From the NCBI RefSeq assembly GCF_000368065.1, contig NZ_KB851200.1, forward strand, positions 1,109,204 to 1,173,203: a stretch of DNA of 64,000 nucleotides. The letters are read 5' to 3'. A program made the position numbers and the translations under genes. Below, piece by piece: positions 46,615-55,864 of this stretch (position 1 is the stretch's first letter; each line of letters opens with the position of its first letter). The stretch comes from Acinetobacter seifertii. GTDB taxonomy: Bacteria > Pseudomonadota > Gammaproteobacteria > Pseudomonadales > Moraxellaceae. The notes beneath the pieces are model-generated. The model searched no databases. It was not told where the DNA came from and worked only from the letters and a program-made list of their open reading frames with translations.

Positions 46615-49227
46615 TTAAAATTTATAACTAAATTGGCCTTGTACAGTCAGAGGACGCATTGGTTGTAAAAACTCACTATTCGACCCTGCCAAACCATTCA
46701 CAAAATTTCGTTCATTGGTTAAGTTAAGAATGTTAAGGCCCACCGTCCACTGTGGCTGGCGATAATAAAGACCTAAGTCCAGATTATAGTTATTCGGTAC
46801 TTTCACGGTTTGACTTAAGTTTGTGTACCAGTAGCTTGTCCACCATCCCGAAAGGTTGACGCCAAAACCAGACTGATGTTGGTAATCTACATAAGCACTT
46901 GCAGAGTATTTGGGAATTCCTGCTGCATCATAACGTCCAGCTTTACGTTGGTTTAAAGCATTATTGTCTCCCCAAACCGTAGCATTGTCCGCATGAAAGC
47001 CAAATGGTGAAAAACCAGCAGGTACAATAGAGCTGTATTCAGCATTTAAATAAGTGAAATTGCCCCCAATCGCTATATTTTTTTGGAGTTGCCATCTTAA
47101 TGATGACTCAATACCTTTTATTTCAAAGCGAGCCATATTGCCGTTGGTATCAGGCGATAAATCTCGTTTTTGTTCAAATCCACTTAGGGTTAAAAATAAC
47201 TGGTCAGTGATAGGTTCATATTTAAATCCTACTTCTTTTAGTTCACTTTGACTGTCAAAAGATAAAGGATTGAGTTGATTTCCTGCACCCCAAATCAAGA
47301 AAGGCCCAAATACTCCCGTATTTAATGCAGTGCTTTTGTCATAAGTAAAATAGAGTGTGCTTTTCGCAGTAGGCTTAATAAACGTACTCAGTTGATAGCT
47401 CAATAGACTATATTTGTCACTCGAAGAACGGACATCTGTTGGGGTTAAAACAAGTGGGTTTTCAAGTTTTGCTCTTACAGAACTGTGGTTAATGCCTAAA
47501 TTAATACCGAATACATCGTTAAAGGTAAAGTTTTGTTGAGTGAACACACTCAACGTATCCCAGAAACCAGAGCCCGTATAGACAGCGCCTCCTCCATTCG
47601 GTGGAAAGCCACCTTTTTCAGCATATAAACCATTTCCAATTGGGTACATGCGCGGCAAATTTAAATAGCCAAAATATTGAGAATATTGTGGTACTCCGGC
47701 TTGTCCAATCCAACCTCCTGTTGAACCGCTATTGTTAATCAACCCCAGTAAATCACCAGGGTTCTTCTGCGATGGATCATTGGTTAAATCATAAGGATTA
47801 ATATTAAAACTATTATTTGCAGCTAAAGAGGTAAACTTCTCATGACGATATGTTCCTCCGGTACTGCTTTTATTATTAATTTTTATGCCAGCTATTTCAA
47901 AATCATAGTCACCTAAAAATTCTAGTCGGTTATCAATTAACTCATGATCTAAATCTGTAAAAAAGCTTCCAACAGAGTCGCCTAAATCTTTGTTATTTTG
48001 ATAGAGCGTACTGTTTGCAATAGACCAATGGTCATTTAAATCTTTAATTACTTTTAATTGAGTGCTAAATCGCTTAGCACTATTTTTATCTTCACTACGT
48101 CCTGAAACATTATCATCTAGCTTGACCAATTCATTACCGGGGATTGATGGATCGTAGACCCAACCTTTAATCGTTCCTGCTTGATCAGCAGTTGAGTTCG
48201 GTAACGGCGTGGTCTGAACTCCACCAACAGCAACATATTGGTTTTTATCGTTCTTCTGACGAGTTTGCCAACCAATCACTTTAGAATTTGCCGCACCCGA
48301 TTCAAATACAGGAGACCAAAAAGTCGATCCGTTTTGAATAATAGGCGTAGCTCTACCTTTGTAATAAAGGCCATTATCAACAGATTGCTGCGACGCTCTA
48401 TTCCAGCCATGCGTCACGTTAAAATCGTAATAGTCATCGTAACTGATATTCCAATCTACCCGTAAACGATCATTTGGACGCCAAGCAAGTGCCCCATAAA
48501 ATGCATTAAAATTATTTTTCACATTGTCATAATAGTCATCTGTCTTTTGTGCTGTTGCGCTCACGCGAAATGCTAATTCTTTTGAAATGGGTGCCGTATG
48601 ATCAATACTGACAGAGAAATTAGGCTCTGCACCTTTACCTGAGTAAATGGAACCTACAGTCCCAGAGATATTGGTTTCAGCTTTATTAAAATTAGGCTTT
48701 TTGGTCAGGTAGTTAATATATCCGCCAGAACCTGAAGTCGGCGCAAAAATTACACCTGTTGGCCCTGCCACAATATCGGCTCCTTCATAAGCATTGAGAT
48801 TGGTTGGATGGCGAGTACTGTAAATGCGTTGACTATCTTGAAAAACTTCCGAGTTCTGTCCACGAATTTGTGGAGCAAAGTTAGCATTTTGTCCCCCGCC
48901 TCGCGTAATACTCGGTGCATATTTGACGAGATCATCCGCACTGCGAATAACATCTTCTCTAAATTGTTGTTCTGATACTTGGGATACTACACGCGGGGTA
49001 TCCAATACAGAGCTATCCGTTCCATAAATTGAGGTAACTTTGCGTTTAGGAATTACAGTAGTTTTCTTGGCTGCTCCAGTAACGACTACATCGGACAAAG
49101 TAATTACATCACTTTCAGAATCACCTGCTTGCTGTGGCGTTTCTTCGGCAAAAACATATAACGGTAAAGTCGCCCCTAATACGCTAAGCGCAATAACTAA
49201 AGGTTTTAATTGAAAAGGCTGTCTCAT
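46615..49227 (-). CDS. TonB-dependent outer-membrane receptor (4)
   Basis: An 870-residue receptor with signal peptide (residues 1-27, ending PLYVFAEE), TonB box DVITLSDVVVTGAAKK, plug domain with IRGQNSEVFQDSQRIYST and GADIVAGPTGVIFAPTSGSG, and a barrel ending QGQFSYKF. The plug is unlike the other three receptors: it has GPTGVIFAPTSGSGGYINY where they have LRGPQGTLFGKN, so it belongs to the ferric-siderophore-like branch. Control by sigma-54 with the sulfur genes nevertheless points to a sulfur-related substrate. It is divergent from the family-5 binding protein gene, sharing a 285-bp control region. Confidence 0.88.
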   Translation of the reverse strand: MRQPFQLKPLVIALSVLGATLPLYVFAEETPQQAGDSESDVITLSDVVVTGAAKKTTVIPKRKVTSIYGTDSSVLDTPRVVSQVSEQQFREDVIRSADDLVKYAPSITRGGGQNANFAPQIRGQNSEVFQDSQRIYSTRHPTNLNAYEGADIVAGPTGVIFAPTSGSGGYINYLTKKPNFNKAETNISGTVGSIYSGKGAEPNFSVSIDHTAPISKELAFRVSATAQKTDDYYDNVKNNFNAFYGALAWRPNDRLRVDWNISYDDYYDFNVTHGWNRASQQSVDNGLYYKGRATPIIQNGSTFWSPVFESGAANSKVIGWQTRQKNDKNQYVAVGGVQTTPLPNSTADQAGTIKGWVYDPSIPGNELVKLDDNVSGRSEDKNSAKRFSTQLKVIKDLNDHWSIANSTLYQNNKDLGDSVGSFFTDLDHELIDNRLEFLGDYDFEIAGIKINNKSSTGGTYRHEKFTSLAANNSFNINPYDLTNDPSQKNPGDLLGLINNSGSTGGWIGQAGVPQYSQYFGYLNLPRMYPIGNGLYAEKGGFPPNGGGAVYTGSGFWDTLSVFTQQNFTFNDVFGINLGINHSSVRAKLENPLVLTPTDVRSSSDKYSLLSYQLSTFIKPTAKSTLYFTYDKSTALNTGVFGPFLIWGAGNQLNPLSFDSQSELKEVGFKYEPITDQLFLTLSGFEQKRDLSPDTNGNMARFEIKGIESSLRWQLQKNIAIGGNFTYLNAEYSSIVPAGFSPFGFHADNATVWGDNNALNQRKAGRYDAAGIPKYSASAYVDYQHQSGFGVNLSGWWTSYWYTNLSQTVKVPNNYNLDLGLYYRQPQWTVGLNILNLTNERNFVNGLAGSNSEFLQPMRPLTVQGQFSYKF

Positions 49228-49262
49228 ATCACACTCAGTAAAGTAAATTTACAATGCGTTAC

Positions 49263-49277
49263 GCAAAGCCTATGCCA
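49263..49277 (-). promoter_or_regulatory. Sigma-54 promoter of receptor 4
   Basis: Minus-strand TGGCATAGGCTTTGC, GG-N10-GC, 36 bp before the ATG at 49227. Confidence 0.75.
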
Positions 49278-49382
49278 ACCATTGAATCGCCAAATAATTC
49301 AATCTAACAATCTGATTTATTTATTTTTAATTTCTAATTGTTTACTTATCAATTCTATTCATGTTTATTTTTTCAACAAAGC

Positions 49383-49398
49383 TGTTGAAATAGAGACA
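49383..49398. promoter_or_regulatory. Degenerate activator site between two sigma-54 promoters
   Basis: TGTTG-AAATAG-AGACA matches the left arm fully and the right arm in part, and is placed to serve both the promoter at 49460 (62 bp away) and the one at 49263 (106 bp away). A separate perfect hairpin TTCAACA-AAGC-TGTTGAA overlaps its left side (about 49370-49388). Confidence 0.45.
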
Positions 49399-49459
49399 CT
49401 CACCAAAAACAATAATTATATAAGTATTTGATAAATATATTAAAATTATATAAAAATAT

Positions 49460-49474
49460 TGGCATTTATTCTGC
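49460..49474 (+). promoter_or_regulatory. Sigma-54 promoter of the Tat-dependent binding protein
   Basis: TGGCATTTATTCTGC, GG-N10-GC, 38 bp before the ATG at 49513; almost identical to the promoter at 62468. Confidence 0.78.
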
Positions 49475-49512
49475 AATACCTTAGAAGATGAAGATCTAAT
49501 CAGGTATTTATA

Positions 49513-51096
49513 ATGACAAATCAAACATTTCAGTTATCACGTCGAAAATTTTTAACACAAAGTCTCACGGCGCTAGGTGGCGTCTCTTTGTTGGGCAGTT
49601 TATCAGGTTGTGGCCCCTCTCCAGATAATAGTAAAGAATCAAAAACTTCCTCTTCAGCAACACCTAAGCATGGAGGTGTTATACGCTTAGGTTTAATTGG
49701 AGGACAACAATCAGGCAGTCTAGATCCTCATCTTTCAGCATCAGGAAGTGGTATTACACGAGGTTTCGCTATTTATAATAAATTATGGGAATGGGATGAA
49801 AATATGCTGCCCCGACTTGCTTTAGCGGAGTTTGCAGAACCTAATCACAATGCAAGTGAATGGACCATTCGGTTACGTAAAGGCTTAGAATTTCATCACG
49901 GTAAAACCATTACTGCTGATGATGTGATCTTTTCAGTTAAACGTCTAACAGATCCTAAACTCGCCTCACCATTTCGTAATCTGGTGCAGTGGATTGACCG
50001 AGATCGTATTCAAAAACTAGATGAATATACGGTTCGTATTCCTTTTATTAGTACGATTCCCGGCTTTGTTGCACTGCCCGAAACTTGGGTAAACTTTGGA
50101 GGAATTGTACCGACTGACTTCGACCCTATTCATAATCCAGTCGGAGCTGGTCCATATAAAGTCAAAGAGTTTATTCCGGGGCAGCGTTCTGTTTTTACCC
50201 GTTTTAATAATTACTTTAAAGCAGACAAACCTTATGCAGATAGTTTTGAAGTGATTGATTTTAAAGATCAGGTCTCTCGATTAAATGCTTTATTGGCTGG
50301 ACAAATTGATGTCGCAAATGCGATCTCACCTGAATATATTAAAATTTTGGAGCAAGCAAAACACATTCAAACCATACGCTCTGCGACCAATACGCATAAT
50401 AGTTTTGACTTTAACACTCAACAAGCGCCGTTTAATGACCCTAGAGTGCGTCAGGCATTTCGTTTGATTGCAAACCGAGAAGAGTTGGTACAGCGAGGCT
50501 TAAATGGACAAGGTCGAATCGCCAATGATCTTTATTCGCCGCAAGACCCTGCCTTTCTCAATTTGCCGCAGCGCCAACAAAATATTGCCGAGGCAAAAAA
50601 TCTATTAGCGCAAGCAGGTTTTAAAGATGGTTTGAATGTAGAACTTGTTACCCCAGTGAGTAGTGCTCAACCTGCATTAATTTTTGCCGAGCAAGCAAAA
50701 CAAGCCAATGTGAATATTCGAGTTAAACAAGTCGATTTTACAACATTTAATGGCCCTGACCGCAGTAAATGGCAGCTATCGAGTAATGCGACCAATGTCG
50801 GCACGCCATATTTATCGACTGCCGTTGTTAATGATGCACCCATTTCCACAACGAATCGTGTGAACTTTAAAGACCCTGAATATAGTGAGTTATTTTTTAA
50901 AGCCCTGGCAGAGCCTGATTTAGCCAAACGCAAAATCCATTTAGCGCAAGCACAAAAAATTCAACATGAGCGTGGTGGAATGCTCATTTGGGGATTTAGC
51001 CATACGATTGATGCAGCAGCTAAAAATATTGGTGGTTTAGCTCCTGAACATACGATTTTTCCGACATGGCGCTTTGAAAAACTCTGGAAAGCTTAA
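49513..51096 (+). CDS. Family-5 (DppA/OppA-type) substrate-binding lipoprotein with Tat signal
   Basis: A 527-residue extracytoplasmic binding protein. The N-terminus carries a twin-arginine motif SRRKFLT (residues 9-15), a hydrophobic stretch and a lipobox LSGC (Cys about 33), so it is a Tat-exported lipoprotein. The mature part has the family-5 signature (KGLEFHHGKTITADDVIFSV) and usual length. Dpp/Opp-type permeases that normally work with such proteins are absent from the window, so it is an orphan. A tatABC set lies 8.6 kb downstream in the same apparent regulon. Substrate is unknown; sulfur-containing peptides or glutathione-like compounds are possible. Confidence 0.87.
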   Translation: MTNQTFQLSRRKFLTQSLTALGGVSLLGSLSGCGPSPDNSKESKTSSSATPKHGGVIRLGLIGGQQSGSLDPHLSASGSGITRGFAIYNKLWEWDENMLPRLALAEFAEPNHNASEWTIRLRKGLEFHHGKTITADDVIFSVKRLTDPKLASPFRNLVQWIDRDRIQKLDEYTVRIPFISTIPGFVALPETWVNFGGIVPTDFDPIHNPVGAGPYKVKEFIPGQRSVFTRFNNYFKADKPYADSFEVIDFKDQVSRLNALLAGQIDVANAISPEYIKILEQAKHIQTIRSATNTHNSFDFNTQQAPFNDPRVRQAFRLIANREELVQRGLNGQGRIANDLYSPQDPAFLNLPQRQQNIAEAKNLLAQAGFKDGLNVELVTPVSSAQPALIFAEQAKQANVNIRVKQVDFTTFNGPDRSKWQLSSNATNVGTPYLSTAVVNDAPISTTNRVNFKDPEYSELFFKALAEPDLAKRKIHLAQAQKIQHERGGMLIWGFSHTIDAAAKNIGGLAPEHTIFPTWRFEKLWKA

Positions 51097-51118
51097 TACT
51101 CATCTGTACTCACAATAT

Positions 51119-51147
51119 AAAAAAAGCTGCCGAAGCAGCTTTTTTTA
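51119..51147. terminator. Convergent hairpin terminator
   Basis: AAAAAAGCTGC-CGAA-GCAGCTTTTTT, a strong intrinsic terminator on both strands, between the binding-protein gene and exbD (set 2). Confidence 0.9.
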
Positions 51148-51158
51148 TGGAGGTATAA

Positions 51159-51563
51159 TTATTTAGGCACTGTAATCACAGAAAGTTTATCTACGCCTAC
51201 ACGTTCAATACTTGCCAATAATTTTGCAACTGTTCCATACGGTACGGTCTCATCAGCATTTAAGTTTAATGCTAGTTTAGGGTTACTGCTTTTACGTGAC
51301 TTTATTTCTTGTTCAAAGTTCGCAAGTGTCACCTTATCTTTATCAAGGAATATTTCACCTTGTGGATTTACACTAATCACTACAGCTTTGTTTTGGTCTG
51401 TCGATTGAGTTGGAGCAGCTTTTGGTAAGTTCACTTTCACCGTATTTGTTAACAAAGGAGCTGTCACAATGAATACAATGAGTAAGACCAACATGACATC
51501 GACTAGCGGCGTGATATTAATTTCACTGACGACATCGTCTTCTTGAGAGGTAGAAATTGCCAT
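51159..51563 (-). CDS. exbD: ExbD, TonB energiser subunit (set 2)
   Basis: A 134-residue ExbD, nearly identical to the one at 37210-37617: MAISTSQEDDVVSEINIT, single membrane helix with Asp about 25, and the same C-terminal domain ending VITVPK. It overlaps exbB by one base. The two differ mainly in the linker and a few surface positions, so this is a recent duplication relative to the receptors. Confidence 0.92.
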   Translation of the reverse strand: MAISTSQEDDVVSEINITPLVDVMLVLLIVFIVTAPLLTNTVKVNLPKAAPTQSTDQNKAVVISVNPQGEIFLDKDKVTLANFEQEIKSRKSSNPKLALNLNADETVPYGTVAKLLASIERVGVDKLSVITVPK

Positions 51564-52297
51564 TATGCAAACACTCCTTTCTCTTTCACTTCTTTAGCAG
51601 AATTATCTTTAAGCGCCGTATTACCAGTCGTACCCTTTTTTGCAGTTGGTAGTTGGAATCCTGCTTTTTGATTCAGGCTCACGAAATCCGTCGCAAAATC
51701 ATCAAGATCTGCGCCAATTGTTTTTACTTTACGCACAAAGTAGTTATAAGCAAGCACCGCAGGTACAGCAACTGCAATACCAATACCTGTTGCCACCAGC
51801 GCTTCTCCAATTGGTCCAGCCACGACATCCATACTTGCATTACCTGAATGAGCAATTGCTTGTAATGCATGAATAATCCCAAATACTGTACCGAACAGAC
51901 CAATAAATGGGGCGTTATTTCCAATAGAAGCCAGTAAAGCTGAACCTTTTTCTAATTGGCGGCGCTCAGTTAGAACTTGTTTACTTAAATGGCGCTCTAA
52001 TAAGTCCTGACGGCTCCAACTGTTTTGTAAGTCTTGATGCGTCTTTTCATCTGCTTCAATTAAAGTCTGAAACCCTGTATTAGCCACTCGTGCTGCTGGG
52101 CCTTCACCTAGTTCAGACTTAGTTACTGCATCTGATAAGTTTTTTGCTTTCCAAAACTCTTCTACAAAAAGCTTACTTTGTTTTGTCGCTCGTTGCGTCT
52201 GGACCACTTTAACCACAATCAACACCCAAGTCACAATTGAGAAAGCAACTAATAACCAGATCGTGCCGTCATGGATCAATGAATTAATATCTGACAT
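51563..52297 (-). CDS. exbB: ExbB, TonB energiser subunit (set 2)
   Basis: A 244-residue ExbB with the same length and motifs as the copy at 37617-38351 (three membrane helices, GNNAPFIGLFGTVFGI, ALVATGIGIAVAVPAV). The differences are concentrated in the cytoplasmic loop and the C-terminal tail (here ending VKEKGVFA). It starts 24 bp after tonB. Confidence 0.92.
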   Translation of the reverse strand: MSDINSLIHDGTIWLLVAFSIVTWVLIVVKVVQTQRATKQSKLFVEEFWKAKNLSDAVTKSELGEGPAARVANTGFQTLIEADEKTHQDLQNSWSRQDLLERHLSKQVLTERRQLEKGSALLASIGNNAPFIGLFGTVFGIIHALQAIAHSGNASMDVVAGPIGEALVATGIGIAVAVPAVLAYNYFVRKVKTIGADLDDFATDFVSLNQKAGFQLPTAKKGTTGNTALKDNSAKEVKEKGVFA

Positions 52298-52321
52298 GAA
52301 AATATCCTCTTAATTTAAATT

Positions 52322-53149
52322 TTATTTCGGTAATTGATAATGAATTGGAACATCGACCCAGCCTTCTACAGGGGTTTTCCCTTTTAGCGCAGGTGAAAAT
52401 TTCCATTGCTTTACTGTTCTTACGGCAGCACTGTCTAGAAGTTTTTTGCCACTACTTTGCTTGACACTGACCGTATCAGGACTGCCATTTGCTAATACTT
52501 TGACCCGTAAAATGACTGAGCCTTCCCAACCACGTTCTAAAGCTTGTTCAGGATATTCAGGTGCAGGGTTACTGAGATATCCGGCATAACCTTTGGCTTC
52601 AGTCACAGGTAAATTGTCATCTGACGCTTTTACAGGCTCAGCCACTTTTTTAACCGGTTCTGCGACTACTTCTTTTGTGACCACAGGTTCTGCAACTTTT
52701 TGTGGAGTGGGCTCAGCCACCGCTTTTGCAACTGGCTTAGGTTGTTCCACACTTTTTGGGACTGGTTTAGGCTGTTCAACCTGTTTAGGAATTGGCTTGG
52801 GTTTTTCCACCACAGGTGGAACTTTTGGCTTCTCAGTAATCGGTGGAATTTTGGGTTCAATCACTTTAGGTGGTTCAACCGGTTTTACGATTTCAATCAC
52901 CACAGGTTCTGGTTTATGAATATCTAAAGCTGGTGTCGGTAATTGTTTTGCGACATACCAAATTCCAAGATGTGCTGAAGCAACCGCAATAATTGCGATT
53001 AAGACTTTATTCAACTTCACTGGAGCAGGTTGAATAACGTCTTGATCATGCCGTGCAAACGGATCTGCAATTTCAGTTGTGGCTGCAACTGTCGCAAATT
53101 GCTCAAAGAGCAAAGCCCGCTTATGGGGATTAAAGATTTGATCACGCAT
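52322..53149 (-). CDS. tonB: TonB, outer-membrane transport energy transducer (set 2)
   Basis: A 275-residue TonB: membrane helix about residues 48-66 (LIAIIAVASAHLGIWYVA), a Pro-rich spacer with repeats of PKPVPKSVEQ type (about 80-170), and a TonB_C domain nearly the same as set 1 (YLSNPAPEYPEQALERGW to VPIHYQLPK). It heads the tonB-exbB-exbD operon and has its own sigma-54 promoter (53189-53203). It likely powers receptors 3 and 4. The spacer has diverged most from set 1. Confidence 0.9.
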   Translation of the reverse strand: MRDQIFNPHKRALLFEQFATVAATTEIADPFARHDQDVIQPAPVKLNKVLIAIIAVASAHLGIWYVAKQLPTPALDIHKPEPVVIEIVKPVEPPKVIEPKIPPITEKPKVPPVVEKPKPIPKQVEQPKPVPKSVEQPKPVAKAVAEPTPQKVAEPVVTKEVVAEPVKKVAEPVKASDDNLPVTEAKGYAGYLSNPAPEYPEQALERGWEGSVILRVKVLANGSPDTVSVKQSSGKKLLDSAAVRTVKQWKFSPALKGKTPVEGWVDVPIHYQLPK

Positions 53150-53188
53150 AAAAATTTAAACTAAAAATAAAAGATTAAGTGGTAAATT

Positions 53189-53203
53189 GCACAAGCCATG
53201 CCA
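53189..53203 (-). promoter_or_regulatory. Sigma-54 promoter of tonB-exbB-exbD set 2
   Basis: Minus-strand TGGCATGGCTTGTGC, GG-N10-GC, 40 bp before the tonB ATG. A tonB operon under sigma-54 control is unusual. Confidence 0.75.
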
Positions 53204-53266
53204 AAAATATAAGTTATTATTTTTTATGAATTTAATTTGTATTTTTCAAATGATTGATACAAAAGA

Positions 53267-53282
53267 TGTTGGTTTTCAGACA
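53267..53282. promoter_or_regulatory. Degenerate activator site upstream of tonB set 2
   Basis: TGTTG-GTTTTC-AGACA, the same variant right arm as at 49383, 64 bp upstream of the sigma-54 promoter at 53189-53203. Confidence 0.42.
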
Positions 53283-53304
53283 GTGTTATGCTGTTCAAAC
53301 AACA

Positions 53305-53332
53305 AGATCCCTTTGATATCGCAAAGGGATCT
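53305..53332 (-). terminator. Hairpin terminator of the second SsuD-like gene
   Basis: AGATCCCTTTG-ATATCG-CAAAGGGATCT, 11-bp perfect stem, just after the stop codon at 53340. Confidence 0.8.
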
Positions 53333-53339
53333 AAGTTTA

Positions 53340-54473
53340 TTATTTTAATTTATATCCTACTAAGGGTAAGACTTCTTCAGCCACTCGATATGCTTCTTCT
53401 AAATGCGGGTTACTGGCTAAAATAAAATGTCCCACCCCAATATCAATATATTCTTGCAAACGTTCTGCGACTTGCTCATAGCTCCCGACTAAAATACAGT
53501 TTGGGCCACCTCGTACATTTGACATTCCCGCCCACACATTCGGACTCACAAATAGGTCTTCAAAACGGTTGCCCTGTGCTAAGGCTTGCTGACGCTTCGC
53601 TCCTACAGATTCAGTGTCTTTTCGTTCAAAAGCATTACTATCGACAGCAATGGTTTCATACATTTGTTTAAGTTCTTGGAAGGCTTGTTCTTGGGTTGGT
53701 CGCGCTAAAATATCAATACGCATACCAAATTTAACTTTTCGTTCTGGTGAATTCTGTTCAAAGAAATTTTGAGCCTGTTCGATTATTTTCTTCTGTTGGT
53801 CTACAGGTTCGCCCCAAGTTAAGTGGATATCTGCATGACGGCCTGCGACTTGTAAAGCCGCATCGCTTGCACCTGCTAACCATAAACGTGGAACGTCATA
53901 TTGATTCATTGGGTATTTCAGGCCGCCCTGTTCAACATGGAAAAACTTTCCATCGTAATTGAATGGTGCATGGTGCGAATAACCTTTCACAAATTCTAAA
54001 AATTCGTTGGTCCGTGCATAGCGTTGATCATGTTCAATAAAGTCCCCATATGCGCGTTGTTGTGCACCGCCTCCCCCTGAAATCACATTCCACTCTACTC
54101 GTCCCTGACTTAAGCGCTGCAAACTTGCAGCCATTTGGCTTGCATAAGCAGGATGAATAAACCAGGGCTGAATTGCGATGAGCAAACGAAGTCTTTTAGT
54201 TTCTCTTGCCAGTGCAGACGCTAACACCCATGGTTCTTCAGTATGTGGAAAAGCTGGAATGAGTGCGCCGTGAAAACCAACAATATCGGCTGCTTTCGCC
54301 ACTTGCTCGACATAGTCATAGTAAGCAAATAACTGATCTTCATGTTGCGGTGCAACACGTTGTGGAGATTGGACTGTTGGAGTTAATTGATTCCATTCAC
54401 CGCGTGTGTGTAATTGATGTGCTCGACGACCATCCCCATGAACAGGGATTCTCCATAAAAACTCAACTGACAT
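53340..54473 (-). CDS. FMN-dependent alkanesulfonate monooxygenase-like enzyme (SsuD-like, 2)
   Basis: A 377-residue luciferase-fold monooxygenase close in length to SsuD (about 380). N-terminus MSVEFLWRIPVHGDGRR; internal ADIVGFHGALIPAFPHTEEPW (pieces ADIVGFHGALIP and AFPHTEEPW), GRVEWNVISGGGGAQQRAYG and LAGASDAALQVAGRHADIHL. The HxEEPW and ISGGG features are typical of the SsuD group. It is divergent from the ABC binding-protein gene at 54788 with a shared regulatory region, and has its own minus-strand sigma-54 promoter. Expected reaction: alkanesulfonate, FMNH2 and O2 to aldehyde and sulfite. Confidence 0.9.
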   Translation of the reverse strand: MSVEFLWRIPVHGDGRRAHQLHTRGEWNQLTPTVQSPQRVAPQHEDQLFAYYDYVEQVAKAADIVGFHGALIPAFPHTEEPWVLASALARETKRLRLLIAIQPWFIHPAYASQMAASLQRLSQGRVEWNVISGGGGAQQRAYGDFIEHDQRYARTNEFLEFVKGYSHHAPFNYDGKFFHVEQGGLKYPMNQYDVPRLWLAGASDAALQVAGRHADIHLTWGEPVDQQKKIIEQAQNFFEQNSPERKVKFGMRIDILARPTQEQAFQELKQMYETIAVDSNAFERKDTESVGAKRQQALAQGNRFEDLFVSPNVWAGMSNVRGGPNCILVGSYEQVAERLQEYIDIGVGHFILASNPHLEEAYRVAEEVLPLVGYKLK

Positions 54474-54530
54474 AATGAATCTCGATAATTTAAAGATTTG
54501 ACGATATTTAATTCGTTAAAAGTCTTATGA

Positions 54531-54545
54531 GCAGGAATCATGCCG
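54531..54545 (-). promoter_or_regulatory. Sigma-54 promoter of the second SsuD-like gene
   Basis: Minus-strand CGGCATGATTCCTGC: GG-N10-GC kept, with C instead of T at the first position; 58 bp before the ATG. Confidence 0.65.
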
Positions 54546-54616
54546 TTATTTTTTTAAATTAATTTTTAGCTATACTACTGTTTTATATAAATATTAAAAA
54601 ATCGAGTTTAAAGGCT

Positions 54617-54634
54617 GTGTTGATATTTCAACAC
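54617..54634. promoter_or_regulatory. Activator site GTGTTG-N6-CAACAC
   Basis: The best copy of the shared motif, an 18-bp perfect inverted repeat GTGTTGATATTTCAACAC. It lies between two divergent sigma-54 promoters, 72 bp from 54545 and 104 bp from 54738. Confidence 0.7.
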
Positions 54635-54737
54635 TTAAACGCTAAAGAGTGTCCCAATCACAACACAACGGTGGCATTTAACCTCAATAATAATTCAGAA
54701 AAAATATAATCAATTGATTTGTTTAAGATAATTTTAT

Positions 54738-54752
54738 TGGCTTGGTTCTTGC
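54738..54752 (+). promoter_or_regulatory. Sigma-54 promoter of ABC transporter operon 2
   Basis: TGGCTTGGTTCTTGC, GG-N10-GC, 35 bp before ATG 54788. It overlaps the upstream in-frame extension, which supports the later start. Confidence 0.75.
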
Positions 54753-54787
54753 TCAATACCCATATATTTTTTAATTCTTATGATGAT

Positions 54788-55861
54788 ATGCGTATTTTTC
54801 CACGTCTAGTTTTAGGTTTTAGTTTTTTGGGTCTTGTTGCTTGTGGCGCACAAAAAACAGAAGAGACCACCCCAAAACAGTCTGAACAGCAACAACTTCG
54901 AATTGCTGTGGTTGCCAATGGCACTTCAGGTAGCTTAGATTTCATTGGTGTGCCACAACTTATTTCACAAGATCAAATTTTTCTAAAAGCATTAAAGCAA
55001 AATCACATTGAATTAAAATGGGAACCTGTGACTACTGCTGCTGTAGCAACTCTGGTTAATGAAAGTTTTCTAAATAATAAAATCGATTTTGCTTTTTATG
55101 GAAACCTTCCTGCTGTAGTCCTTAATGCCACAGGCGTTAAAACACAAATTGTTGTACCCGGAGGTATTGGTAATAACGTCTACCTTATTGTTCCAGAAAA
55201 CTCACCTATTAAATCTATTGAAGAATTAAAAGGTAAAAAAATTGCATTACATCGTGGCCGTCCGTGGGAAATTAACTTTGGGCAACTCATACAAAGTAAA
55301 GGATTAAGCCTAAAAGACTTTCAAATTGTGAATTTAAACCCGCAAGCTGGGGCTGCTGCTTTATCTGCCAAAAGTGTAGATGCCTTTTTTACCTTAAGCG
55401 ATGCGCTTACTTTACAAGATCGCCATTTGGGTAAAATTATTTGGTCGTCACAATCTTTGCCAGCAGACTGGAAAATGCGTGCCGAACTCTGGGGGAGCAA
55501 AAGTTATATTGAGCAACATCCAGATACCACGCAATTACTTGCTGATGCGACAGTACGTGCAATGGACTGGATTGCGCACCATCAAGATGAGTTTCAGCAA
55601 AGTCAAACTAAGTTTGGCCAACCTCTTAGTGTGATTCAACGTGAAAGCCAGAATACGGCAAGCACATGGCAACAAGACTGGTCTCCAGACTATCAAGTCG
55701 ACTTTCTGAAACAGCATTATTCAAAAGTCATTGATCATGCAGTGAAAAATCAGCTTATTCAAACTCCAATCAAAGCAGATGAACTGTTGAATCCGAAGTT
55801 TACCCGTCAAGCGATTCAAAATTTACAGACGAATCATGCTTCAAATAAGCAAGGAAACTAG
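54788..55861 (+). CDS. Sulfonate-type ABC transporter substrate-binding lipoprotein
   Basis: A 357-residue lipoprotein: signal peptide MRIFPRLVLGFSFLGLVACG with a lipobox LVAC (Cys about 19). Mature part: LRIAVVANGTSGSLDFIG, IDFAFYGNLPAVVLNATG and VVPGGIGNNVYLIVPE, as in SsuA/TauA-type proteins. The frame opens at 54719 with TTG, but ATG 54788 gives the signal peptide at the N-terminus and lies downstream of the sigma-54 promoter. It heads an operon with two permease genes and an ATPase. It differs clearly from the two binding proteins in the left half. Confidence 0.88.
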   Translation: MRIFPRLVLGFSFLGLVACGAQKTEETTPKQSEQQQLRIAVVANGTSGSLDFIGVPQLISQDQIFLKALKQNHIELKWEPVTTAAVATLVNESFLNNKIDFAFYGNLPAVVLNATGVKTQIVVPGGIGNNVYLIVPENSPIKSIEELKGKKIALHRGRPWEINFGQLIQSKGLSLKDFQIVNLNPQAGAAALSAKSVDAFFTLSDALTLQDRHLGKIIWSSQSLPADWKMRAELWGSKSYIEQHPDTTQLLADATVRAMDWIAHHQDEFQQSQTKFGQPLSVIQRESQNTASTWQQDWSPDYQVDFLKQHYSKVIDHAVKNQLIQTPIKADELLNPKFTRQAIQNLQTNHASNKQGN

Positions 55862-55864
55862 ACA

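Noticed and set aside
49342..49524. 60-codon minus-strand ORF in the receptor 4/binding-protein control region
   Set aside because: It covers a sigma-54 promoter and the activator site; composition is typical of AT-rich non-coding DNA.
52593..52919. 108-codon plus-strand ORF with Gly/Ser/Thr repeats
   Set aside because: Antisense shadow of the Pro/Lys-rich spacer of tonB set 2.
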